A DNA stretch of 64,000 nt from UBA4744 sp963723165 (GTDB lineage Bacteria > Actinomycetota > Acidimicrobiia > Spongiisociales > UBA4744): assembly GCA_963723165.1 (NCBI GenBank), contig CAVRPP010000002.1, positions 62,001 to 126,000 on the forward strand, given 5' to 3'. The stretch's first letter is position 1. Each line of letters starts with the position of its first letter. The notes below the pieces were generated by a model. That model searched no databases. It was given only the letters and a program-made list of their open reading frames with translations, and was not told where the DNA came from. Below, in pieces: positions 52,277 to 61,339 of this stretch. A program made the position numbers and the translations under genes.

Positions 52277-52927
52277 ATGAGTTTTTGGGATCAGTTTGTT
52301 GAGGGTTTGGGCGACATCGGGCGCGGCATCGCCGATTTCGCTCCGAGGTTCTTTGGCGCACTACTCATCCTGTTGGTGGGTTGGTGGATCGCCAAGTTCA
52401 TTCGCAACATCATCCAGAAGATCCTCGATCGTCCGGCCGTCACCAAGGTGATCGACCGCTCGGGAATCGGTCCGGCATTGCGGAACGCCGGATACACGGG
52501 AGCTTCGATCGTTGCCAACATCATCTACGCGATCCTGCTGCTGTCGGTGTTCTTGCTGGCCGCGCAGGCGCTGCAAGTAGCCGAACTGGTCACGCTGCTC
52601 TCCGGATTGATTGCATACCTGCCGCTCGTGGTCGTGGCGATCGTGATCCTGGTGATCGCAGCCGCCATCGGGAACTTCCTCGGCGATCTGGTCCAGCCGT
52701 GGGCCACGACCCGGAATGCCCCATGGGTTGCCATCGTCGCCCGTTACGCCGTGATCATCTTCGGTGCGCTCACCGCTCTGGAGATCCTCGGTATCGGCCA
52801 GGTCAGCACCCGCATCTTCGAGTTCACCTTCGGCGCCTTCGCGGTGGCCTTCGCGGTGGCTTTCGGAGTCGGTGGGATCGAGACGGCTCGCAAATGGTGG
52901 GCCAAGTACCTGACCCCCCGCAACTAA
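52277..52927 (+). CDS. conserved TM-helix-repeat membrane protein (MscS-related helices)
   Basis: The product of 216 residues has five or six membrane helices. APRFFGALLILLVGWWIAKFIRNIIQKIL and YLPLVVVAIVILVIAAAIGNFLGDLVQ match the conserved TM_helix repeat found near mechanosensitive channels. The last helix region, AFAVAFAVAFGVGGIETARKWW, resembles a pore helix but no beta domain follows. The role is unknown. GGGAGGGGACC precedes the ATG, and a strong hairpin follows the stop by 20 nt. Confidence 0.75.
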   Translation: MSFWDQFVEGLGDIGRGIADFAPRFFGALLILLVGWWIAKFIRNIIQKILDRPAVTKVIDRSGIGPALRNAGYTGASIVANIIYAILLLSVFLLAAQALQVAELVTLLSGLIAYLPLVVVAIVILVIAAAIGNFLGDLVQPWATTRNAPWVAIVARYAVIIFGALTALEILGIGQVSTRIFEFTFGAFAVAFAVAFGVGGIETARKWWAKYLTPRN

Positions 52928-52946
52928 CAACCAACCATCTATGACG

Positions 52947-52976
52947 CAAGGGAGCGGGCTGCGGCCCGCTCCCTTG
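52947..52976 (+). terminator. strong terminator-like hairpin
   Basis: CAAGGGAGCGGGC (52947-52959) and GCCCGCTCCCTTG (52964-52976) form a perfect 13-bp stem with loop TGCG. It lies 20 nt after the stop of the TM-helix protein gene. There is no T-run, as is common in GC-rich actinobacteria. Confidence 0.8.
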
Positions 52977-53021
52977 CCGTGCCACCGGGACCCCGGGGAC
53001 TCGAACTCGTACACTTGGTTC

Positions 53022-53468
53022 ATGGAACTCGAAGAACTCATTGCCGAACACAAACGATTCGGCGCCATCGTCCACCTTGCCACCGTGACGCCGGGTGGCG
53101 ATCCGCACGTCGCACCCGTGCACGCCGATTGGCAGAACGGGATGCTGTACGTGATGGTGGGGACCGACGCTCTCAAGACCCGCAACATCGCTGCCAACCC
53201 GTCCGTGTCGCTCCACTATCAGGTGAGCGAAAGCACAGGCTGGGACTCGCTCTTGATCTGGGGCACGGCCGGCGTGCTCGGTTCACTGGAGGACAAGCGC
53301 CGGTTATGGGAAGGGGTGTTCTCCTACGACCTCAATCTCTTCTCTCCGGGCGGGCCCGAAGGCTCCCCTTTGACGTGCTTCATCGAGATCGTGCCGGGCC
53401 GAGCTGTGCTCTTGAGGCGGTTCGGGATGGACGGCCGGGAGGAGTGGCGGGCCGACCCGGCTTCTTAG
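53022..53468 (+). CDS. PPOX-class (pyridoxamine 5'-phosphate oxidase-like) FMN/F420-dependent protein
   Basis: The product of 148 residues has the split-barrel outline of PPOX-class proteins: FGAIVHLATVTPGGDPHVAPVHADWQNGMLYVMVGTDALKTRNIAANPSVSLHYQV, then WGTAGVLGSLEDKRRLWEGVF. In actinobacteria many relatives use F420. The cofactor cannot be decided here. TACACT (53010-53015) ends 6 nt before the ATG, giving a leaderless layout. The gene converges on DUF222 copy 2. Confidence 0.82.
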   Translation: MELEELIAEHKRFGAIVHLATVTPGGDPHVAPVHADWQNGMLYVMVGTDALKTRNIAANPSVSLHYQVSESTGWDSLLIWGTAGVLGSLEDKRRLWEGVFSYDLNLFSPGGPEGSPLTCFIEIVPGRAVLLRRFGMDGREEWRADPAS

Positions 53469-53473
53469 TTCAA

Positions 53474-54670
53474 TCAGCTGAGAAGTGGGTAGGCGCGTTG
53501 TGGTCGGGGTGGGGGCGTGACGGGCGATTTACAGGCGAGGAGTTGTTTCCATTCCTTGAGGGGGTGCCGGGGCGGTTGGGGCATGAAGGGGGTTCCGTTG
53601 GGGTGATGCCAGGTGATGGTGTGGTCGGGGTTGCCTGCAATGGTCCATCGGTGTTCGTGGATGAGCCGATGGTGGTGGCCGCAGAGCGTGATGAGGTTGT
53701 CTAGGTTGGTGGGTCCGCCGTCGGCCCAGTGGATGATGTGGTGGATTTGGACCCAGCGGGTGCGCCGGCAGCCGGGAAACCGGCAGCCTTGATCCCGACC
53801 CCGGACGAGGCGCGTGAGCCAGGGCGGGATGGTGCGGGTGGTGCGTCCTACCCCGATCACGGTGTCGTGCGGGTTGGTGAGGGCTAGTTGGAGGCGGGCG
53901 TCGCAGGCCAGTCGGCGGAGTGTGTCGTTCGCCATTGCGGGCCCGTCGGCGACGGTGGAGGTCCCGATTCCGCTGAGGAGCGTGACGAGGTCGGTGTGGA
54001 TGAGGAGGGTGGCCCGGTCATGGTCCCGGTCTTCGGCCAGGGCCTGGGAAGCTAGTTCGGACAGGGCATCGGCGCAGCGGCTCTCGAAATCCTCGTAGAC
54101 ACCCGATTCGGGATCCGGGTCGTACTGATCGGCGCGGCGGGTCAGCCAGGTTGCCAAGGTGGCACCTTCGACGTTTCCCATTTGTACCGTCATGCGGAAG
54201 AGTGGCCGGTGTTCGTCGAACCACCACTGGACCCGCCGGCCTTGGTGTTCCTCGACCACGGCTTCGGATGTGACGGTCCTGGTTGCAGCCCTCAGCTGTG
54301 CGACCGACATGGTCGGGGCCCGCTCGGCCCATTCGGTCTCATCGTCGGGTGTGGCGATCTTGAGAAGCGCCCGGAGCTGGTCCCACGACAGCCGCCCCTC
54401 GGCGAACACCCCCCGGATTTTGGGGAGCGCATCGAGCGCCCGGGCAACTTTCAGCCACTCCCGGGCGGTGGCGACTGACGTCCGGTAGCGGCCCACCAGC
54501 CAATCGACCATCGACACAGCCCCTTCCGTTTTCCACACCTCTGAGCCCTCCAGGCGGGTGATCTCAGTGAGGAGGTCAAAACGGACGGCCTGCTCGCCCA
54601 TCACCAGGACATCCAGTCGCTCCACAGAGGAATCATCAGTTGTCTGCGTGCTTGTCATGGTATCGAACAT
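53474..54670 (-). CDS. DUF222 / HNH endonuclease (13E12 repeat family), copy 2
   Basis: The product of 398 residues aligns along its whole length with the product at 441-1634. It keeps the HNH core CRFPGCRRT, HHIIHWADGGPTNLDNLITLC and HHRLIHE. The two genes are similar at DNA level over long stretches, so they could recombine. The ATG at 54670 lies inside a perfect palindromic LexA box. A second open start at 54700 would be upstream of it. The stop lies 5 nt from the convergent PPOX gene stop. As in copy 1, a damage-induced role is inferred from the box and from the mycobacterial family. Confidence 0.9.
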   Translation of the reverse strand: MFDTMTSTQTTDDSSVERLDVLVMGEQAVRFDLLTEITRLEGSEVWKTEGAVSMVDWLVGRYRTSVATAREWLKVARALDALPKIRGVFAEGRLSWDQLRALLKIATPDDETEWAERAPTMSVAQLRAATRTVTSEAVVEEHQGRRVQWWFDEHRPLFRMTVQMGNVEGATLATWLTRRADQYDPDPESGVYEDFESRCADALSELASQALAEDRDHDRATLLIHTDLVTLLSGIGTSTVADGPAMANDTLRRLACDARLQLALTNPHDTVIGVGRTTRTIPPWLTRLVRGRDQGCRFPGCRRTRWVQIHHIIHWADGGPTNLDNLITLCGHHHRLIHEHRWTIAGNPDHTITWHHPNGTPFMPQPPRHPLKEWKQLLACKSPVTPPPRPQRAYPLLS

Positions 54671-54683
54671 ATGTTCGACAATA
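54663..54683 (-). promoter_or_regulatory. perfect LexA (SOS) box overlapping -10 and start codon of DUF222 copy 2
   Basis: TCGAACATATGTTCGA (54663-54678) is a perfect 16-bp palindrome matching the SOS consensus of actinobacteria and Bacillus. TATTGT (54683-54678) is followed by 7 nt and then the ATG at 54670. Upstream, AGGTCTAGTTTTTGTCAC is shared with copy 1 (one mismatch) at the same distance. Confidence 0.85.
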
Positions 54684-54759
54684 ACAAACCCATGTGACAA
54701 AAACTAGACCTATCTATTGCTAAGAAGGATGAAGATCGTGCTGGCTGGCAACCGGTCCC

Positions 54760-55236
54760 TCAGGGAGTCAGGGGATGATCCTCAGCTGGTCCCTCAATCG
54801 GCTCGTCGATTCTGAAGAGGTACTTGTCGAGGATGAAGAACTTGGATACCCAGACCACGCCGAAGGCGGCGAGGTTGGTGAGATTAATGAAAAGGGGCTG
54901 CGGATCCCATTGCTGCTCGACAAACCAGACGGACGCCGTCGAAAGCACGAAACCGAGGACGGCCAGGCTCCAGAACGGAAGGACCTCTTTCATCAAATGG
55001 TTCTTGCCGCGTTTCTGCCATACCCAGTATCTGCTCAACAGATAGGCGGGGATGGCGCTGACTGTGACCGAAAAGACATTCGATCCGACGGCCGTCCACT
55101 CCAGAACCGTCTGGGCGCCGTACAAAAGGCTCTGCCCGAAGACAACGTTGAACACGCTCACCGCACCGAACCGGATGAGCTTGGTGCCGTATTGGTCGGT
55201 GAGCCGCTTGAAGAGCCTCGAGATGGTGTCCATCAC
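54760..55236 (-). CDS. GtrA family membrane protein
   Basis: The product of 158 residues has the four-helix GtrA pattern: LIRFGAVSVFNVVFGQSLLYGA, SNVFSVTVSAIPAYLLSRYWVWQKRGKNHL, EVLPFWSLAVLGFVLSTASVW, and NLAAFGVVWVSKFFILDKYLF. GtrA proteins help move lipid-linked sugars across the membrane for surface polysaccharide modification. No glycosyltransferase neighbour is seen. TACGAT (55248-55243) ends 6 nt before the GTG start at 55236, so the transcript may be leaderless. Confidence 0.9.
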   Translation of the reverse strand: MMDTISRLFKRLTDQYGTKLIRFGAVSVFNVVFGQSLLYGAQTVLEWTAVGSNVFSVTVSAIPAYLLSRYWVWQKRGKNHLMKEVLPFWSLAVLGFVLSTASVWFVEQQWDPQPLFINLTNLAAFGVVWVSKFFILDKYLFRIDEPIEGPAEDHPLTP

Positions 55237-55270
55237 CTGATCATCGTATCGGCCGGCTCATGCGGGGGAC

Positions 55271-56044
55271 TCATTTGCCCGGCTTGCGGAGCTTCCAGAC
55301 GTGTTCGGAGGGATAGTCCCTTGCCCAATCTGCGGTGACGTAGAAACGGATCTCGTCGCCGGCGTGGGGGGCCCGCAATTCGAGGTAGTCGACAACTTCG
55401 AACCCCACTTCGCGAAACAGGCGGAACCAGGCAGAGATCGGGAGATTGAACTCGGTGCCCTGATCCTTTCCGTCATCCCAGTCGATGCGGTGCATACCGA
55501 AATACGGGTAGATAAGCCTGCGCGTCGCAGGTTCTTCGCTGTCGACGTACTGGGCAACCGTGAGCATCGGATGATTGCCGAGGAAGACCAGGCTTCCGCC
55601 CGGCCGCAAGAGCCGCCACGCTTCCGGGATCCACACATACGGATCGGCCCAGATGGCCGCGCCGTACTCGGAAATGGCAAAGTCGAACGACTCGTCCGGA
55701 TAGGGCACAGTCTCTGCATTGCCGTGTATCAACTCGATGTCAACGACGTGTTCGGCAGCCAAGCGTGCGGCGGTTGCCAGTTGGCGCTCGGAGTTGTCGA
55801 TACCGACCACAGTGGCGCCGCGCCTGTGCATCCACCCGAGCACATAGCCGGTCCCACATCCGAGGTCGATGGCATTCATGCCTGTCATGTCGTCGGGCAG
55901 CAACCGCAGGTCTTCCTCAGGGAGCCCCCAGGCGCCCCATCGGGGCTCCTGATTCCATGCTCGCTCGCCGAGTTTCGCCCACCAATCGGCGTGTTTGTCC
56001 CAGTATTCACGATTCCGAAGGACGTAGTCGGGCAGATCACTCAC
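55271..56044 (-). CDS. class I SAM-dependent methyltransferase
   Basis: The product of 257 residues has the Rossmann-like methyltransferase motifs: AIDLGCGTGYVLGWM (motif I), VVGIDNSERQLATA (motif II), and LIHGNAETVPYPDESFDFAISEYGAAIW, then LRPGGSLVFLGNHP. The substrate is unknown. The start is GTG at 56044, 7 nt after TAGCCT (56057-56052). It lies 34 nt upstream of the GtrA gene but that gene has its own -10, so co-transcription is uncertain. Confidence 0.85.
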   Translation of the reverse strand: MSDLPDYVLRNREYWDKHADWWAKLGERAWNQEPRWGAWGLPEEDLRLLPDDMTGMNAIDLGCGTGYVLGWMHRRGATVVGIDNSERQLATAARLAAEHVVDIELIHGNAETVPYPDESFDFAISEYGAAIWADPYVWIPEAWRLLRPGGSLVFLGNHPMLTVAQYVDSEEPATRRLIYPYFGMHRIDWDDGKDQGTEFNLPISAWFRLFREVGFEVVDYLELRAPHAGDEIRFYVTADWARDYPSEHVWKLRKPGK

Positions 56045-56084
56045 CGGATAGAGGCTAATCAAACAGCGATGGTCTGGGCCGGGA

Positions 56085-57761
56085 CTAGCGGCCCCGACCC
56101 CGGCGGGCCCGTCCGATGCCGGCGAGGCGTCCGGCCACCATGGCATCGGCGGTGGCGGCCGATGAGGTGTGGGAGGAAACGGCCGCCACGAACTGTTGGC
56201 CGTCCAGCACCAGCAACGCGGTCTCTGCATTGGACCGCACCGTCGCGGTGCGGGGCAGATGGCGCAAGGCCGCGATTTCGCCGAACACATCGCCGGTGTG
56301 CAGAGTCGCTACCTCGATCCCGTCGACTTGGACCGATACCGCGCCTGCTTCGATGACGTAGATCTGATCGCCGTCCCCACCCTGCTCGATGATGGTTTCC
56401 GCGGGTTCGGCCACCATCGTGGTTGCGATGCGCGCCAGGTGTTCCAGGGTGGGGATCGGGAGCAGGCCGAAGATCTCGCTGCCGGACAACAGATCGATTC
56501 GCTCGCCCGGGACTTCGATCGAACCGTCGAGCGACCGCAACACTCGCCTGGCCAGGACGGCCACCACCGACAGGGCGACGCCGCATCCGATGATGGCCGC
56601 TTCGATACCGGCCGCCGCTACCAGCCAACCGGCCAGCAAGGCTCCGACTCCCAACGAACCCCAGTACAAGCCTTCGAAAATGCCGAGAACCCGGCCCAGA
56701 TGAGCTTCGCCGACGGTGCGCTGCAGCAGGGTCTGGGCGGCGATGTCGATCTGCCCTCCGGCCACGCCGATCAAGAGGAACCCGATCAGGACGGTGACCA
56801 GCGCCGGAACGACTCCTGCAAGCAACAAGCCCCCTCCCATCACGAGCAGCCCCCATCCCAGGTACCGTCCGAACGGATTGCCCCGGGAGAAGGTAGTCAT
56901 GGCGATGGCTCCGATCACGCCGCCGGCACCGTTGACGGCACCGAGGAATCCAACACCGGAATCCCCGATATCCAGCAAGTCGATGGCGACCACCACCGTG
57001 AACACATCGATCGCTCCCAGAAGAAGCGACTCGAATGTCCAGAGTCCGATGACGACCGCCGGTCCCCGGTGTTCTCGCAAGACCTGCAACCCGTCGAGCA
57101 GTTCGGCCCGGACCCGGTGACCCGGGATGTGCACGGGTTGACGGTCGGTGACGATGGTGGCTGCCAGGGCCGCCCCTACCAGGAACACACCGCTTCCTGC
57201 GGCGAACACGGCGGCAATGTCAAATACCACGAAAACAAGACCGGCTGCGAGCGGACCCAGCAACAGGCCCGAGTTTTCGACCACCGACGCCACCGCGTTG
57301 GAGGCGGCCAGTTCGTCGCGGGAGCGGCTCAGTTCTGGCAGCAGAGCGGTGTGCGCCGGCCAGAACGAGGTGGCGATGGCCGCATCGACCGCCGCCAGCA
57401 GATACACAAGACCGATCGGGGAATCGCCGCCGACGAGGAAGAACAAACCGGCGCTGGCCACCGACCGGCCGACGAGGCTCACGGTGACCATCCGCTGGCG
57501 GGGCAACCGGTCGGTGAGTACCGCCAGCAACGGCCCGGCGGCGATGGCCGGGAGCGTGCGGATGAGGGCCATCAACCCAACCGCAACTGCGCCGCCGCGT
57601 TCGAAAGCCAGGACCCCAAGAGCAATGACGAACGCGTACTCGGCGATGTTGAACGCCGCCCAGGCGGTCTCGAGCTTTCTCAGGTTCTGATTGGAGAAGA
57701 CCGTTCGTACCGCTTCGAGACGGGCACCGAGATGTCTCAACAGGAGCGAGGTGGATTTCAT
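56085..57761 (-). CDS. MFS transporter fused to a cyclic-nucleotide-binding domain
   Basis: The product of 558 residues has about eleven or twelve membrane helices of the MFS type in residues 30-420. A cNMP-binding domain follows at about 430-545: LARIATTMVAEPAETIIEQGGDGDQIYVIEAGAVSVQV, then TGDVFGEIAALRHLPRTATV, which holds the phosphate-binding loop. In cAMP-receptor domains this loop reads GExxLLxxxPRxAxV-like. Transport could be switched by cAMP or cGMP, and a large cyclase is encoded at 35601-39094. TTG at 57776 is an alternative start. It follows the narK genes on the same strand. Confidence 0.82.
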   Translation of the reverse strand: MKSTSLLLRHLGARLEAVRTVFSNQNLRKLETAWAAFNIAEYAFVIALGVLAFERGGAVAVGLMALIRTLPAIAAGPLLAVLTDRLPRQRMVTVSLVGRSVASAGLFFLVGGDSPIGLVYLLAAVDAAIATSFWPAHTALLPELSRSRDELAASNAVASVVENSGLLLGPLAAGLVFVVFDIAAVFAAGSGVFLVGAALAATIVTDRQPVHIPGHRVRAELLDGLQVLREHRGPAVVIGLWTFESLLLGAIDVFTVVVAIDLLDIGDSGVGFLGAVNGAGGVIGAIAMTTFSRGNPFGRYLGWGLLVMGGGLLLAGVVPALVTVLIGFLLIGVAGGQIDIAAQTLLQRTVGEAHLGRVLGIFEGLYWGSLGVGALLAGWLVAAAGIEAAIIGCGVALSVVAVLARRVLRSLDGSIEVPGERIDLLSGSEIFGLLPIPTLEHLARIATTMVAEPAETIIEQGGDGDQIYVIEAGAVSVQVDGIEVATLHTGDVFGEIAALRHLPRTATVRSNAETALLVLDGQQFVAAVSSHTSSAATADAMVAGRLAGIGRARRGRGR

Positions 57762-57871
57762 ATGCGGGCGGGCCAAATCATTGTGGATGTGCGAACTTAG
57801 TCAAGAACCCGTCCCGGCGCCTGTTTTGATTCACCGTGTCGCCGGCGGGAGGGGTTTGGGGGGAAGGTGCT

Positions 57872-59473
57872 CTATGGGTTCTTGAATTCGGCTTTGGGGC
57901 CGAGGTAGTACCACCAGTTCAGCACGAGGCAGATGACGTAGAAGGCCGCAAAGGCGTAGAGGGCAATCTCCGGAGTGGTGTTCGTGATCTGTTCCCCGAA
58001 CTCCTGAGGGACCACGAAAGCTCCGTAGGCAGCAACGGCGGAGGTCCATCCCAGCACGGGACCGGCCTGTTCCTGATCGAACACCACGGCGATAGTGCGG
58101 AAAGTGGATCCGTTGCCGACCCCGGTTGCCGCGAACAGCACGAGAAACAGCAGGAAGAACGGCACGAAAAAGTCCTCGGGAGTTGCCGACTGGTATGCCT
58201 GTTTCATGAAGTACGCAACGCCGAGGGCGCTGATGACCATCGTGACCGACACCCACTGGGTCACTTTGGCTCCGCCCACCTTGTCGGCGATCCAGCCACC
58301 GACCGGTCGAATGAAGGCCCCGATGAAGGGTCCCATCCAGGCAAAGGTCAAGGCAGATGGGCCGTTCGGGTTGACCAGGTCGTGGGTCATCACGCCGTCG
58401 ACCAGCACGTGCTGGAAGCCGAAGATGACCTTGATGGCCAGGGCGAAACCGGCCGAGTAGCCAATGAAGCTGCCGAAGGTCATCGTGTAGATCACGCTCA
58501 TGATCCAGGTGTGCTTGTTCTTGAAGATCTTGAACTGGCGTTCGAGGTTCGGTTTGATCTCGCCGCGCAACTGCTTCAACAGCAAGACGGTTCCCCAGAT
58601 CACCAGGGCAATGATCGGGTATTTGGCCCAGGTCAAGCCGAGGCCGGTCGGGGAGGGGAGGATCACGATGAGGCCGACGGCGGCGGGGATGAAGGCCAGT
58701 CCCAGCATGCCGCTGATCTTGAGGAACGAGTTGAGCGGCGAGCCGATGTTCGGTGATACGTGGGCGGCGCGAATGTTGTCCATCTTGAACCAGCCCAGGA
58801 ATGCAAGCGGGACCAGGATGAGCAGCCAAACGAAACCGGCGTTGTGGATCCAGGTCTCCGTCCCGGCGGCGATTTCGCCGATCAGGGTCCCCGAACTCGT
58901 TTCGAGGATGAGCGACCCACCCCCGAAGAGGCCGAAGGTCATCACCAGCGGGATCAAAACCTGCATGGTGGTGACGCCGGCATTGCCGAGGCCCGCGTTG
59001 AGGCCGAGCGAAAGACCCTGCATGCGCTTCGGGTAGAAGAAGCTGATGTTGGACATCGAAGAAGCGAAGTTCCCACCACCCAGCCCGGAGAGGAACGCAA
59101 GCACCTGGAAAACCCACAGCGGAGTGTCGGGCGAGAGCAGCGCAAACCCGGTTCCCGCCGCCGGGATCATCAGCAGGGCGGTGGTGAAGAAGATCGTGTT
59201 CCGGCCGCCGGCGATCCGGATCAAGAAGCTGCTCGGGATACGCAGGCTGGCGCCCGCCAGGCCCGAGATCGCCGACAGGGTGAAGAGTTCGGCGTTCGAG
59301 AACGGGAACCCCAGATTGAGCATCTGGACGGTGATAACGCTCCAGTAGATCCACACGGCGAACCCGCACAGCAGGCTGGGGATCGAAATCCAGAGGTTGC
59401 GGGTGGCGATCTTTTTGCCGGTGCTCTCCCAAAAACCCTCGTCCTCGACGTCCCACTCGTAGATGTCAGCCAT
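57872..59473 (-). CDS. narK: NarK-type nitrate/nitrite MFS transporter, second copy
   Basis: The product of 533 residues has twelve membrane helices and the nitrate signature LNAGLGNAGVTTMQVLIPLVM. It resembles NarK2-type antiporters that exchange nitrate and nitrite. AGGAG lies 6 nt before the ATG. It lies 51 nt after the other narK gene on the same strand. The two have different signature segments (AGLGNAGV here, AGWGNFGS there), so they are not recent duplicates and may work as a pair, as the fused NarK1-NarK2 of some denitrifiers does. Confidence 0.87.
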   Translation of the reverse strand: MADIYEWDVEDEGFWESTGKKIATRNLWISIPSLLCGFAVWIYWSVITVQMLNLGFPFSNAELFTLSAISGLAGASLRIPSSFLIRIAGGRNTIFFTTALLMIPAAGTGFALLSPDTPLWVFQVLAFLSGLGGGNFASSMSNISFFYPKRMQGLSLGLNAGLGNAGVTTMQVLIPLVMTFGLFGGGSLILETSSGTLIGEIAAGTETWIHNAGFVWLLILVPLAFLGWFKMDNIRAAHVSPNIGSPLNSFLKISGMLGLAFIPAAVGLIVILPSPTGLGLTWAKYPIIALVIWGTVLLLKQLRGEIKPNLERQFKIFKNKHTWIMSVIYTMTFGSFIGYSAGFALAIKVIFGFQHVLVDGVMTHDLVNPNGPSALTFAWMGPFIGAFIRPVGGWIADKVGGAKVTQWVSVTMVISALGVAYFMKQAYQSATPEDFFVPFFLLFLVLFAATGVGNGSTFRTIAVVFDQEQAGPVLGWTSAVAAYGAFVVPQEFGEQITNTTPEIALYAFAAFYVICLVLNWWYYLGPKAEFKNP

Positions 59474-59524
59474 TCCGATCTCCTAAGGTCGAGGCGGGTT
59501 GATGCCGGCCGCGCTGGTTCACTG

Positions 59525-61141
59525 CTAAGCCTCCAGGCGTCCCTCGGCGTCGTGGACAAACGCCTCTTCGAAAGCGCCTTCCGGTTCCCTGAGCATGAAG
59601 AAGGTCACGACGAAACTCAGCGTTGCTCCGCCGGCCAGAACGAAGAAGAACGTCTTAGCGTCGACCAGTGAGAAGAGCACCAGGTAGATGACGGCCCCGA
59701 CGTTGCCGTAGGCGCCCGCCATCCCGGCGATCTGCCCGGTCATCCGTTTGTTGATCATTGGAATGATGGCGAAGGTGGCACCTTCGGCGCCCTGCACGAA
59801 GGCCGAGGCGAAGATCGTGATGGCGACGGCGGCAACCAGCCACCACACACCCGCGAACATGGGTACAACGGTGCGCAGCCCGTCGGTATCCACACCCCCG
59901 CCCCACCGGCCGATGAAGGCCATAAGGAAGAATCCGACGGCGATACCGACCATGTAAATCAGCATGGTTCGTTTCCTGTTGGACATCCGGTCCGACAAGT
60001 AGCCGCCCAACGGGCGGGCCCCGAGGTTCACGAATGCGAACGAAGCCGCCACTACTCCTGCCACAGTGGCCGTTACCAGGGGAGTGCCGTTGCTTCCGAG
60101 CAGGGGCTTGAAGGTGTTCTCGTAGAAGGCGGGGAGCATCGACACCACGGCCAGTTCTGCCCCGAAGTTGGCGAAATATGTGCTGTTCAGCGCCGCAACA
60201 CTTCCCCAGTGGTACTTCTCATCTTCGGGAACGCCGGCTCGGAGGTAGGGCAGGTTGATCTGCAACGTCTTGGCTACGTGGCCCGCGTAGATGAGCAGGA
60301 GGATGCCGTAGATCGCGATGAGCGCTCCATCGGAGAGGACCGCCACACCGTCGATCTCCACATTGCCGATCCGCCACGCCAGTACCCCGAGTGCTCCCAT
60401 AAGCGGGAACGACCAGACCAGGTACTGGATGAGGTCTCCGTACGACGTGACCATCATCGGCTCGGTCTTCTTGGCCTTGTGCAGTTGCTCGCCCGCGGGG
60501 ACATCCCGGACCAGGAAGTAGTACATGACGCCGTAGACGCCCATGACCAAACCGTTGACCCCAAGCGCCCAGCGCCAGGCGTTGTCGCCCAGCCCCAACC
60601 AGCCGTCCAGGATGGTGATGGCGAACCAGGGCAGCGTCATGGCGGCGAAGGCCGAGCCGAAGTTGCCCCATCCGGCGTAGAACCCCTCGGCCCTGCCGAT
60701 GTACTTGGGTGGGAACCACTGGGCGACCATCTTGATGCCGATGACAAAACCGGCCCCGACGGAGCTGAGCACCAGCCGGGCGATCAGCATCTGCATGAAC
60801 GAACCGGCCAGCACGAAGGCCAACGCCGGTAGAGCCATCACGACCATGAGTCCGGAAAACACCACCCGGGCTCCGAAACGATCGATGAGGGCGCCGACGA
60901 TGATGCGGGCCGGAATCGTCAGTGCCACGTTGGCGATCAGCAGGATCTTGATGTGCTCCTCGGTGAGCCAGCCGACCGAATCCAGGATGGTGGTCGCCAT
61001 CGGCGCCATGTTGAACCAGACGTAGAACGTCATGAAGAAGGCGATCCACGTGTAGTGGAGGGTCCGGATCCGTTCTTGCTTGAAGTCGAGCAGTTTGGGC
61101 GGTGTTTCAATGGCGGGCGACGGCCGGTCGTCCTGACTCAT
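59525..61141 (-). CDS. narK: NarK-type nitrate/nitrite MFS transporter, first copy
   Basis: The product of 538 residues has twelve membrane helices. The nitrate signature is FYAGWGNFGSAFAAMTLPWF, and RIIVGALIDRFGARVVF is the MFS loop. It resembles NarK1-type proton symporters. GGAGGGAAC precedes the ATG. The gene is divergent from the Rrf2-type regulator, and its promoter candidate (TTGACG-17-TATCAA, minus strand, 61368-61340) would give a leader of about 190 nt. It is first in a minus-strand run narK-narK-MFS/cNMP. Confidence 0.87.
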   Translation of the reverse strand: MSQDDRPSPAIETPPKLLDFKQERIRTLHYTWIAFFMTFYVWFNMAPMATTILDSVGWLTEEHIKILLIANVALTIPARIIVGALIDRFGARVVFSGLMVVMALPALAFVLAGSFMQMLIARLVLSSVGAGFVIGIKMVAQWFPPKYIGRAEGFYAGWGNFGSAFAAMTLPWFAITILDGWLGLGDNAWRWALGVNGLVMGVYGVMYYFLVRDVPAGEQLHKAKKTEPMMVTSYGDLIQYLVWSFPLMGALGVLAWRIGNVEIDGVAVLSDGALIAIYGILLLIYAGHVAKTLQINLPYLRAGVPEDEKYHWGSVAALNSTYFANFGAELAVVSMLPAFYENTFKPLLGSNGTPLVTATVAGVVAASFAFVNLGARPLGGYLSDRMSNRKRTMLIYMVGIAVGFFLMAFIGRWGGGVDTDGLRTVVPMFAGVWWLVAAVAITIFASAFVQGAEGATFAIIPMINKRMTGQIAGMAGAYGNVGAVIYLVLFSLVDAKTFFFVLAGGATLSFVVTFFMLREPEGAFEEAFVHDAEGRLEA

Positions 61142-61339
61142 GTTCCCTCCCTCGGTGTCCCGAGTCGCAAGTCATGTACAGAATTTCGTCGGCCCTCGTC
61201 GTCCCTGGCGGCGTCCTCGTCCTCAACGCACCGCACTGGGTGCACCCTCGTCCTGCGTCCTGGCCAGAAACGACGAATGGCTCGCCGAAATCAGCACGGA
61301 CTTACGACACAGGACACTAGGACCAAAACTGTCATCTGT

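Noticed and set aside
52990..53025. tRNA-like stretch with GGACTCGAACTCG before the PPOX gene
   Set aside because: The reverse complement contains TTCGAGTC like a T-loop, but the flanking bases cannot form a T-stem and no anticodon or acceptor arm fits. It overlaps a promoter and start codon.
441..54670. The two DUF222/HNH genes as parts of mobile elements
   Set aside because: No terminal inverted repeats, target duplications, integrase or transposase lie next to either copy. The HNH domain alone does not make them homing elements.
56169..57800. Plus-strand open frame of 543 codons opposite the MFS-cNMP gene
   Set aside because: The translation is rich in Gln, His and Arg, typical of an antisense shadow, and it covers a gene with clear membrane helices.
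61142..61339. A small gene in the narK/Rrf2 intergenic region
   Set aside because: Open frames of 60-130 codons exist but have no start site, no leaderless -10 and no protein-like composition. The region is better read as a long narK leader and control region.
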